From: Actinomycetota bacterium
GTDB taxonomy: Bacteria > Actinomycetota > Thermoleophilia > Gaiellales > Gaiellaceae
Reading direction: 5' to 3'
Length of the DNA stretch: 5,016 nt
NCBI GenBank assembly: GCA_005884155.1
Contig: VAXD01000131.1
Span: 1-5,016 of the forward strand
Within the stretch, counting starts at the first letter, position 1, and each line of letters opens with the position of its first letter. Shown piece after piece: positions 1 to 5,016 of the stretch. The position numbers were made by a program, and so were the translations under genes. Under the pieces are notes generated by a model. It ran no database searches. It saw nothing but the letters and a program-made list of their open reading frames with translations, and was not told the DNA's origin.

Positions 1-843
1 GCCGGAGATCGCCCGCACCTCGTGCACCCGGTAGCGCTCGACGCCCTCACTGTCACGGGGGGCCCCCGGCTTCTCCGCCCCCATGACGAGCCGCCGGTGG
101 TACGAGCGTACGACCTCCCCGGCGGGACCTTCCTCGAGCACGCGCCCGTCCTCGAGGAGGATCGCGCGGTCGCAGATCCGCTCCACAGTACCGGGGTCGT
201 GCGAGACGAAGACAATCGTGCCGCCGGCCCGCTTGAAGTCGGCGATTGCCCCGTAGCACTTCTGCTGGAAGGCCTCGTCCCCGACGGCGAGCACCTCGTC
301 GAGGAGGAGCACGTCCGGGTTGATGTGCATCGCGACCGAGAAGCCGAGCCTCATGTACATCCCCGAGGAGTAGGTGCGGACCGCGACGTCCGCGAAAGCC
401 TCGAGCTCGGCGAAGCGGAGGATCTCGCCGATGTGCTCGTCGACGTAACTCCGCTTGAGCCCGTAGATGGCGGCGTTGAGGTAGACGTTCTCGCGTCCGG
501 TGAACTCCGGGTGGAAGCCGGCGCCGATCTCGATCAGCGAGCCGACGCGCCCTCCGACCGCGAGCACGCCCGTGGTCGGGGCGAAGATCCCCGCGATGAG
601 CTTGAGCAGCGTCGACTTGCCGGATCCGTTTCGACCGACGATCCCGAACGCCTCTCCCGGTCGGACGTGCAGGTCGACGTCTTGCAAGGCCCAGAGCTCG
701 CGTGTCCGCGGCAGCTCGCGCCGCAGAATCGTCTCCTTCAACGAGCGACTCGTGCTGAGCGTGATCTTGAACCGCCGCCCGACTCCGCGACCGACGACCT
801 CGCCGGGCGCGACCTCGACGGCCGACTCAGAGCTCAACGGCAA
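1..843 (-). CDS. wzt: Polysaccharide ABC transporter ATP-binding protein (Wzt-like), 3' end outside window
   Basis: This is the ATPase that powers export of a lipid-linked polysaccharide across the cytoplasmic membrane together with the permease encoded just upstream. The 281 visible codons hold a complete ABC domain: Walker A GRNGSGKST at residues 70-78, the Wzt/TagH-type stretch IEIGAGFHPEFTGREN at 104-119, signature YSSGMYMRL at 158-166, Walker B DVLLLDE at 177-183 and the H-loop histidine at 215 in FVSHD. The ABC domain ends near residue 254. About 27 more residues, including YRVHEVRA, run to the window edge without a stop, so the protein is longer than a bare NBD and may carry a Wzt-type C-terminal glycan-binding domain (inference). 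I chose the TTG at 843 because GAGGA lies 5 nt upstream; a second TTG at 837 is possible, and no ATG or GTG lies in frame before Walker A. The gene overlaps the permease end by 17 nt, which suggests translational coupling. TagH-type teichoic acid export is the main alternative. Confidence 0.93.
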   Translation of the reverse strand, partial: MPLSSESAVEVAPGEVVGRGVGRRFKITLSTSRSLKETILRRELPRTRELWALQDVDLHVRPGEAFGIVGRNGSGKSTLLKLIAGIFAPTTGVLAVGGRVGSLIEIGAGFHPEFTGRENVYLNAAIYGLKRSYVDEHIGEILRFAELEAFADVAVRTYSSGMYMRLGFSVAMHINPDVLLLDEVLAVGDEAFQQKCYGAIADFKRAGGTIVFVSHDPGTVERICDRAILLEDGRVLEEGPAGEVVRSYHRRLVMGAEKPGAPRDSEGVERYRVHEVRAISG

Positions 844-1654
844 GGCGATCCTCGTACCGCTGGACGACCCAGAGCCCGAGCAGGGCCAGGGTGGGCCCGA
901 CCACGAAGATGTAGACGAGCAGCGACGCGCCGGGAACCGTCGCCTGGAGGAGCGTCGCGCGGAAGCCCTCGACATAGGGCGTGACGGGGTTCCCGTAACG
1001 CATTACGTCGATCAGCCACCGGTGGCTCGCAGCGGCGGGCAGCTGCTCGAGCCCGTAGAGGACCGGTGTGAGGAAGAACCACGGCAGGAACAGCACGGCG
1101 AGCAGGTGCTCCACGTCGCGGAAGAAGACGTTCACGATCGAGAGCAGCCATGCAAAGCCAAGCGCGAGGCAGACGAGCGCCCCGAAGATCGGAAACGCGA
1201 GCGCCATCGTCTTCGCAGTGGCCGGAACGGCGATCAGGTTGGCCGGAACCAGGATCACGAACATCACGAGGGACGTAGTGAGCTGCGCGAGGACGGCGGC
1301 CGCCGGGATCAGTTCGCGGGGGAACCAGACCTTCTTGACCAGGTCTGCGTTGCCGATCAGCGAGCTCGTCCCGAGCTGAACCCCTGCCTGGAAGAATCCC
1401 CACACGGCGAGCCCCGTCAGGACGAAGAGCGGGTAATGCGGGATGTTCCCGGCGGTGCGCCAGAGCACGGAGAAGACGAGCGTGTAGACGCCCATCATCG
1501 CAAGGGGGTAGACGAGCGACCAGACGATTCCGAGCGCCGAGCCCTTGTACCGCTTCCGGATCTCACGGCGAAGGAGCGTCCTCAACAGCTCGCGATAGCC
1601 GGTCAGCCAGTCGAACCGCGGGAACGCTGCCGAGCGGGCGACGTTGACTGCCAT
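827..1654 (-). CDS. wzm: Polysaccharide ABC transporter permease (Wzm-like, ABC-2 family)
   Basis: This is the membrane subunit of the exporter, forming the channel for a lipid-linked glycan and pairing with the Wzt-like ATPase encoded directly downstream. The 275 aa length is normal for Wzm/TagG proteins. A basic cytoplasmic N-terminus (LLRREIRKRYKGS, about residues 27-39) leads into LGIVWSLVYPLAMMGVYTLVF, the typical ABC-2 first membrane segment. Six hydrophobic segments are visible, near residues 41-65, 75-95, 115-142, 148-175, 182-203 and 241-264. Family-like stretches include KKVWFPRELIP (107-117), NVFFRDVEH (175-183) and NPVTPYVEGFR (222-231). I chose ATG 1654 because the family-like sequence begins soon after it and a TATTCT -10-like element sits 6 nt upstream. 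An in-frame ATG at 1687 would add 11 residues and abut the divergent TTG start at 1688; neither ATG has a good Shine-Dalgarno. The substrate cannot be told from the sequence; O-antigen-like, galactan-type or teichoic-acid-like polymers are all possible. Confidence 0.93.
   Translation of the reverse strand: MAVNVARSAAFPRFDWLTGYRELLRTLLRREIRKRYKGSALGIVWSLVYPLAMMGVYTLVFSVLWRTAGNIPHYPLFVLTGLAVWGFFQAGVQLGTSSLIGNADLVKKVWFPRELIPAAAVLAQLTTSLVMFVILVPANLIAVPATAKTMALAFPIFGALVCLALGFAWLLSIVNVFFRDVEHLLAVLFLPWFFLTPVLYGLEQLPAAASHRWLIDVMRYGNPVTPYVEGFRATLLQATVPGASLLVYIFVVGPTLALLGLWVVQRYEDRLAVEL
849..853 (-). promoter_or_regulatory. Shine-Dalgarno GAGGA for the Wzt-like ATPase
   Basis: On the minus strand GAGGA lies inside the last codons of the permease, 5 nt before TTG 843 and 11 nt before TTG 837. 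The spacing favours the first TTG as the ATPase start and explains how a gene with no ATG can begin inside its neighbour. Confidence 0.55.
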
Positions 1655-1660
1655 ACGGGC

Positions 1661-1666
1661 AGAATA
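1661..1666 (-). promoter_or_regulatory. Possible -10 element of a leaderless wzm promoter
   Basis: On the minus strand TATTCT ends 6 nt before the A of ATG 1654, the geometry expected if transcription starts at the initiation codon itself. The ATG has no Shine-Dalgarno, which agrees with a leaderless message, and such messages are common in actinobacteria. No convincing -35 hexamer lies 16-18 nt further upstream (the candidate is AAATGG), so this is a suggestion only. If ATG 1687 is the true start, the element would be inside the gene and meaningless. Confidence 0.3.
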
Positions 1667-1678
1667 CTCAGCGCTTTC

Positions 1679-1683
1679 GAGGG
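1679..1683 (+). promoter_or_regulatory. Shine-Dalgarno GAGGG for the first GT4 gene
   Basis: GAGGG lies 4 nt before TTG 1688. It favours TTG 1688 over the in-frame GTG at 1697, for which the spacing would be 13 nt. The 1688 start also gives an N-terminus (RVVIDVSPLS) that aligns with the next gene's product (RVGLDVSPLA). Confidence 0.5.
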
Positions 1684-1687
1684 CCAT

Positions 1688-2779
1688 TTGCGAGTCGTGA
1701 TCGATGTCAGCCCGCTTTCCGTACCGCGCACCGGGATAGGCAACTACGTGCGCGGGCTGCTCGCCGGTCTGCTGGAGGTGGGGGGCGACCGTCACGAGGT
1801 GGTCGCATTCGGCCTTTCGGGGCCGAGCGGGTGCCGGCGAATCCGGGAGGCGCTAGACGGCCTGCCTGCCGAGCTCCGATTGCCGCTGCTCCCGCGGGCG
1901 AAGTGGTGGCGGTCGGGCTGGAGCAGGCTCGGACGGCCGCCGGTGGAGAGCGTCGTTGGCCCGCTCGACGTGTTCCACTTCTCGGACTGGATGTACCCGT
2001 CCCAACGCCGCGGGGCGCGTGTGACGACGGTGCACGACCTCGTCCCGCTGCGCTTCCCGGACCTCGTCGAGCGTAGGACCCGGCGGATGCACGCCCCGAA
2101 GTACGAGAACGCAGCTCGCACGTGCGATTTGCTCTTCGCCGACTCGCACTTCACCGCGTCCGAGCTGAAGGAGCTGCTCAACGTTCCGTCGGAGCGGATC
2201 GCGGTGGCCTACCCAGGAGTCGATCCGATCTTCACGCCCGAGGGCCCGCGGAAGGATCTCGGCGGGCCGTATGTCCTTGCCGTCTCGACTCTCGAGCCGC
2301 GCAAGAACCTCCCTACGCTCATAGAAGGGTTCGGACTCTTGCGCCGCGATCGGCCGGAGCTGACGCTCGCTCTGGTCGGGCACGCAGGCTGGGAGCGCCG
2401 GTCGCTCGTAGCAGAGGGCGTGCGACTGCTCGGCTACGTCCCGAACGACGAGCTGGCGGCGATCTACCGTGGAGCGGCGGCATCCGCCTACCCATCGCGC
2501 TTCGAGGGGTTCGGACTCCCGGTCGTGGAGGCGCTCGCGTCCGGCATCCCGGCCGTCGCCTCCTCCCACCCTTCGCTCGACGAGGCCTGTGGCGACGCGG
2601 CGCTGCGAGCCGACCCGGACGAGCCCGAGGCCTTTGCAGACGCGCTCGAACAGGCGCTGGACGGTCCGCCCAGTCTGCGGGCGCGCGGGCTCGCGCACGC
2701 CGCGCAGTTCACCTGGCGCGCGCTCGGCGAGGCGGTGCTGGCCGGCTACGAGAGCGCTTTGCCAGACTCGTCCGCATGA
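1688..2779 (+). CDS. GT4 family glycosyltransferase, first of three tandem paralogues
   Basis: This is a cytoplasmic or membrane-associated retaining glycosyltransferase of the GT-B fold, expected to move a sugar from a nucleotide donor to a growing glycan. The protein is 363 aa, a full GT4 length. The N-terminal domain starts with VVIDVSPLS and the GIGNY loop (residues 16-20), which resembles the MtfB-like mannosyltransferase group, and has TVHDLVPLRFPDL at 113-125. The C-terminal domain carries STLEPRKNL (200-208), where R205 and K206 should bind the donor phosphates, then LGYVPNDELAAIYRGA (248-263) and the EX7E motif EGFGLPVVE with E273 and E281. All expected key residues are present. It uses a TTG start, chosen from the GAGGG and from alignment with the next gene. 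Its TGA overlaps the next ATG in ATGA, so the two are probably translated together. Donor and linkage are unknown; a mannosyltransferase is a guess from family resemblance. Confidence 0.93.
   Translation: MRVVIDVSPLSVPRTGIGNYVRGLLAGLLEVGGDRHEVVAFGLSGPSGCRRIREALDGLPAELRLPLLPRAKWWRSGWSRLGRPPVESVVGPLDVFHFSDWMYPSQRRGARVTTVHDLVPLRFPDLVERRTRRMHAPKYENAARTCDLLFADSHFTASELKELLNVPSERIAVAYPGVDPIFTPEGPRKDLGGPYVLAVSTLEPRKNLPTLIEGFGLLRRDRPELTLALVGHAGWERRSLVAEGVRLLGYVPNDELAAIYRGAAASAYPSRFEGFGLPVVEALASGIPAVASSHPSLDEACGDAALRADPDEPEAFADALEQALDGPPSLRARGLAHAAQFTWRALGEAVLAGYESALPDSSA
2291..2311 (+). repeat. 21-nt exact direct repeat, copy 1 (GT4 donor-binding motif)
   Basis: The 21 nt encoding LEPRKNL in the first GT4 gene are identical to those at 3307-3327 in the second. 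The repeat lies in the same codon phase in both genes, so it is a remnant of gene duplication or of later gene conversion at a conserved motif. It is not a mobile-element feature. Confidence 0.8.
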
Positions 2780-3777
2780 GGCTTCGCGTCGGGCTCGACG
2801 TCTCGCCACTCGCGCTCACGCGGGCAGGCGCGGCGCGCTACATCGAGTCGCTGGTGGCTGCACTGCCGGACCACGAGGTCGAGGTGCGCCGGTACGGCTT
2901 CCGCGGATCGAGCCGCGCACTCGCCCCGGTGCGGGACGTCGGCTGGTACCTCGCGGCGCTGCCGCTGCGTGCCGGCCTCGACGGCGCCGACGTCCTCCAC
3001 TGCCCCACTCACCGCGCGCCGATCAGGTCGAGGGTGCCTCTCGTGGTGACGCTTCACGACATCGCAGTTCTCCGTCATCCGGAGCTCTTCAACCGCTGGA
3101 CCAGGGAGTACAGCCGCGTCGTGTTGCCAGCGGTCGCGCGGGCGGCGCGGCGCGTAATCGCCGCGTCGGAGTTCACGCGGCGCGAGCTGTTGGACGTGCT
3201 GCACGTTCCCGACGAGAAGATCCGGGTGATCCCGCATGCGGTCGGCCCGCCGTTCGTGGCCGAAGGCGAGGCAGCGGCCGGCGACTATGTGCTCGCCGTG
3301 GGCACGCTCGAGCCGCGCAAGAACCTCGAGCCGCTTGTGGCCGGCTTCGAGGGGGCGGGGCTGGACGGCTCACACCTCCTCGTGGCGGGGATGCGCGGCT
3401 GGGGAGAGGTCGACGTCTCCGGCGACCGCATCCGCCGGCTCGGCTTCGTTCCGGACGACGAGCTCGCGCGGCTCTACCGTGGCGCCCGCTGCGTCGCGTA
3501 CCTCTCGGCCTACGAGGGCTTCGGGCTGCCGCTACTCGAGGCCATGGCCTGCGGGGCGCCGGTCGTCGCGGCGGATGCTGGCTCGGCGCCCGAGGTGACC
3601 GGCGGCGCAGCCGTGCTCGTCGACCCGCTCGACCCGGACGCGATCGCGGCCGGGCTCCTGGAGGCGGTCGAGCGGAGCGGCGAGCTGCGAGCCCTCGCGC
3701 TCGAGCGGGCGCGCTCGTTCGACTGGGACACGGTCGCGCGCGCGGCCCTCGACGTCTACCGCGAGGCCGCCGCGTGA
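2776..3777 (+). CDS. GT4 family glycosyltransferase, second tandem paralogue
   Basis: This GT-B fold glycosyltransferase of 333 aa is closely related to the preceding product and is expected to add another sugar of the same surface glycan. It opens with MRLRVGLDVSPLALTRAG; the GIGNY loop of its neighbour is replaced by AGAARY (residues 17-22), so the N-terminal acceptor-side loop has changed. TLHDIAVLRHPELF spans 92-105. The donor domain is very similar to that of the first gene: GTLEPRKNL (176-184, R181 and K182 as phosphate-binding residues), LGFVPDDELARLYRGA (222-237) and EX7E EGFGLPLLE with E247 and E255. It is about 30 residues shorter than the first paralogue, mostly in the N-terminal half. 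The ATG start overlaps the upstream TGA by 4 nt and has no clear Shine-Dalgarno, so translation probably depends on coupling. Its TGA overlaps the next GTG. It looks intact; the sugar specificity is not known. Confidence 0.93.
   Translation: MRLRVGLDVSPLALTRAGAARYIESLVAALPDHEVEVRRYGFRGSSRALAPVRDVGWYLAALPLRAGLDGADVLHCPTHRAPIRSRVPLVVTLHDIAVLRHPELFNRWTREYSRVVLPAVARAARRVIAASEFTRRELLDVLHVPDEKIRVIPHAVGPPFVAEGEAAAGDYVLAVGTLEPRKNLEPLVAGFEGAGLDGSHLLVAGMRGWGEVDVSGDRIRRLGFVPDDELARLYRGARCVAYLSAYEGFGLPLLEAMACGAPVVAADAGSAPEVTGGAAVLVDPLDPDAIAAGLLEAVERSGELRALALERARSFDWDTVARAALDVYREAAA
3307..3327 (+). repeat. 21-nt exact direct repeat, copy 2 (GT4 donor-binding motif)
   Basis: This is the partner of the copy at 2291-2311, 1016 nt downstream, encoding the same LEPRKNL residues in the second GT4 gene. 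The third gene has a diverged equivalent (LQPRKDP) and does not share the exact repeat. Confidence 0.8.
3763..3766 (+). promoter_or_regulatory. Shine-Dalgarno GAGG for the third GT4 gene
   Basis: GAGG lies 7 nt before GTG 3774, inside the final codons of the second GT4 gene. It supports the GTG in the GTGA stop/start overlap as the true start of the third gene. Confidence 0.5.
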
Positions 3778-4829
3778 GCCTCCCGCTGGTCGTGATCGAC
3801 GCAGACGTGCTCGGCCGGCGCCGCACGGGTGACGAGACCTACGTGGCGGAGCTGCTCCGGGCGTTGGGCGACGAGGACGCAGCCGATCTGCATCTGGCTG
3901 CGGTCACGAGGAGCCCGCAGCTCGTGCCGAACGGGATCGAGCCTGTGGAGCTTCAGGCTCGCAGCCAGGTACTGCGGATGGCGGTCACGCTCCCGCGCCT
4001 TCTCCGGCGGTTGAGCCCGGAGATCGGCCACTTCCTGCACTCGCTGCCGCTCGGCTACCGCGGCACAGCAGTCGTGACGGTGCAGGACCTCTCGTTCGAG
4101 CGCGACCCGTCGGTGATGGGCCTGCGCGACCGCGCGATCTTCAGGCGGGTCGTCCCGCGAGCGGCCCGTCGAGCAGCACGTGTGCTGACGCTCTCCGAGC
4201 TGACGAAGCGCGACCTGGTCGAGCTCTACGGCGTCCCCGAGGAGCGAATCGTCGTGACCCCGCCCGGCGTCGACCCGGTCTTCATGCCGAACGGGCCAAG
4301 CCCGGACGGCGCCCCGTACCTGCTGTTCGTCAGCTCGCTCCAGCCGCGCAAGGACCCGGTCGCGGCGATCGAGGCGCTGGCGCTCCTTGGCGGCGACGCA
4401 CCGAGGCTCGTCCTCGTCGGCCCCGACAAGGGCGGCCGCGCCGAGGCAGAGCGCGCGGCGGAGCGGACGGGCGTGACGAACCGGGTCGAGTTCCGCGGCC
4501 ACGTCCCGCTCGACGAGCTCGCCGCGCTCTACCGGGGAGCCGCCTGCTTCGTCTTCCCCTCGCGCTACGAAGGCTTCGGGTTGCCGGTACTCGAGGCGAT
4601 GGCGTCGGGGACACCGGTCGTCACGACCCGAGCGGGTGCCCTACCGGAAGCGGCCGGCGACGCGGCGATCCTGGTTGCCGAGCGGAACCCGGTCGAGCTC
4701 GCGGGCGGGATCGAGCGCGCGCTCGCCGACCGTGACCGGCTCGTCGCCGCGGGCCTCGAGCGCGCCAAGCGATTCACCTGGGCGGACACCGCGCGACGCA
4801 CGCTCGCCGTCTACCGGGAGCTGCTGTGA
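3774..4829 (+). CDS. GT4 family glycosyltransferase, third and most diverged paralogue
   Basis: This third GT-B glycosyltransferase (351 aa) probably acts in the same glycan pathway. It begins at GTG with SLPLVVIDADVLGRRRTGDETYV, where the neighbours' DVSPL is DADVL and the loop reads TGDETY (residues 18-23). The conserved HD of the N-terminal domain is QD here (TVQDLSFER, 102-110). The donor-binding loop is SLQPRKDP (188-195) in place of TLEPRKNL, but the phosphate-binding R192 and K193 remain. GHVPLDELAALYRGAA spans 242-257, and the EX7E motif EGFGLPVLE keeps E266 and E274, so it is expected to be active. These shared substitutions suggest a different acceptor or donor preference from its two neighbours (inference). 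The start is fixed by the GTGA overlap and a GAGG 7 nt upstream. It ends in another GTGA overlap with the following gene. Confidence 0.93.
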   Translation: MSLPLVVIDADVLGRRRTGDETYVAELLRALGDEDAADLHLAAVTRSPQLVPNGIEPVELQARSQVLRMAVTLPRLLRRLSPEIGHFLHSLPLGYRGTAVVTVQDLSFERDPSVMGLRDRAIFRRVVPRAARRAARVLTLSELTKRDLVELYGVPEERIVVTPPGVDPVFMPNGPSPDGAPYLLFVSSLQPRKDPVAAIEALALLGGDAPRLVLVGPDKGGRAEAERAAERTGVTNRVEFRGHVPLDELAALYRGAACFVFPSRYEGFGLPVLEAMASGTPVVTTRAGALPEAAGDAAILVAERNPVELAGGIERALADRDRLVAAGLERAKRFTWADTARRTLAVYRELL

Positions 4830-5016
4830 GCACGGTCGCGGCAGTCGTCATCTGGACGCCCGGCGACCCCGACCCCGCGCCCTGCCTCGCGTCCCTCGCG
4901 TCGCAGGTCGACGAGCTGGTCGTCGTGGCGAATCCCGGCGGCGCCCCCTCCACCGACGGCGCGCGCCTGATCGCGAACGACCAGACACGGGGCTTCGGCG
5001 CCAACATCAACCGTGG
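4826..5016 (+). CDS. GT2-like glycosyltransferase, N-terminal fragment cut by window edge
   Basis: Sixty-three codons of a fourth glycosyltransferase are visible, starting at GTG within the GTGA overlap; GGGAG lies 5 nt upstream. The protein starts AAVVIWTPGDPDPAPCLASL, continues with VDELVVVANPGG (residues 28-39) and reaches GFGANINR (56-63). This pattern, a first beta strand followed by a short list of substrates, a VDNGS-like strand (here VVVANPGG) and a G-F-G-x-N-x-N turn, is typical of GT-A fold GT2 enzymes of the rhamnosyltransferase (WbbL-like) type. The catalytic DXD and base lie beyond the window, so activity cannot be judged. It differs in fold class from the three GT4 enzymes before it but is coupled to them, which supports a role in the same glycan. 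Rhamnose transfer is only a family-based guess. Confidence 0.8.
   Translation, partial: MSTVAAVVIWTPGDPDPAPCLASLASQVDELVVVANPGGAPSTDGARLIANDQTRGFGANINR

Larger units (their letters stand above)
1655..1687. other. 33-bp divergent intergenic region between exporter and glycosyltransferase operons
   Basis: This is the only non-coding stretch in the window, separating the leftward wzm-wzt unit from the rightward glycosyltransferase unit. It is too short for two separate standard promoters, so at least one promoter must lie inside the opposing gene or the two must overlap. It contains the TATTCT element on the minus strand and GAGGG on the plus strand. No obvious inverted repeat or operator is visible. 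Confidence 0.6.

Noticed and set aside
22..984. A 320-aa plus-strand open frame opposite wzt
   Set aside because: It is the codon-for-codon complement of the wzt frame; the minus strand holds all ABC motifs in order.
1644..1670. Plus-strand promoter TTGACT with a TACTCA -10 for the glycosyltransferase operon
   Set aside because: The spacer is only 15 nt, the -10 is poor, and the predicted transcription start would fall almost on the GAGGG; too weak to annotate.
500..1687. A long plus-strand open frame that runs through the two exporter genes into the first GT4 gene, which would give a 759-aa protein
   Set aside because: The part before 1688 is antisense to wzt and wzm and encodes low-complexity charged sequence with no domain; only the part from 1688 looks like a GT4.
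1655..1795. A longer permease start at ATG 1795 (322 aa)
   Set aside because: The extra residues lie antisense to the start of the first GT4 gene and do not resemble a Wzm N-terminus.
1853..2809. A 318-aa minus-strand open frame opposite the first GT4 gene
   Set aside because: It is rich in R, E and V without recognisable motifs, as expected for antisense frames in GC-rich DNA, while the plus strand has a complete GT4.
2469..3773. A plus-strand open frame extending the third GT4 upstream to 786 aa
   Set aside because: It overlaps the first two GT4 genes in another frame and is arginine/proline-rich nonsense; GT4 homology starts at 3774.
3756..4502. A 248-aa minus-strand open frame opposite the third GT4 gene
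   Set aside because: No motif, charged low-complexity composition, and completely covered by a well-supported gene on the other strand.

Overview
The window is GC-rich, with G or C at most third codon positions, GTG and TTG starts beside ATG, and almost no intergenic DNA. This suits a high-GC actinomycete-like bacterium, perhaps a deep-branching environmental Actinomycetota. That placement is an inference from composition and gene style only, because there is no rRNA or marker gene here. All of it reads as part of a cell-surface polysaccharide locus.

Minus strand, 1-1687: two genes of an ABC-2 type polysaccharide exporter, transcribed leftwards. The permease (Wzm-like, six predicted membrane segments) comes first and overlaps the start of the ATPase (Wzt-like, with Walker A, signature, Walker B and H-loop all intact). 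The ATPase runs off the left edge just after its nucleotide-binding domain. The residues beyond that domain suggest a C-terminal extension, possibly the glycan-binding domain found in some Wzt proteins.

Centre, 1655-1687: a gap of only 33 bp separates the two divergent transcription units. It holds a Shine-Dalgarno-like GAGGG before a TTG start on the plus strand and a possible leaderless -10 element for the permease on the minus strand.

Plus strand, 1688-5016: three consecutive GT-B fold glycosyltransferases of family GT4 (about 363, 333 and 351 aa), evidently paralogues, followed by the first 63 codons of a GT2-like (GT-A fold) glycosyltransferase. Each junction is a 4-nt stop/start overlap (ATGA, GTGA, GTGA), so the four genes look like one translationally coupled operon.

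Together the genes suggest cytoplasmic assembly of a glycan on a lipid carrier by the glycosyltransferases, then export of the finished chain by the Wzm/Wzt transporter. Sugar identities cannot be read from the sequence. No RNA gene, mobile element, CRISPR array or terminator was recognised. The locus type is known; the points that stand out are the tandem GT4 array with conserved donor domains and diverged N-terminal domains, motif changes in the third GT4, and the very compact divergent start region.
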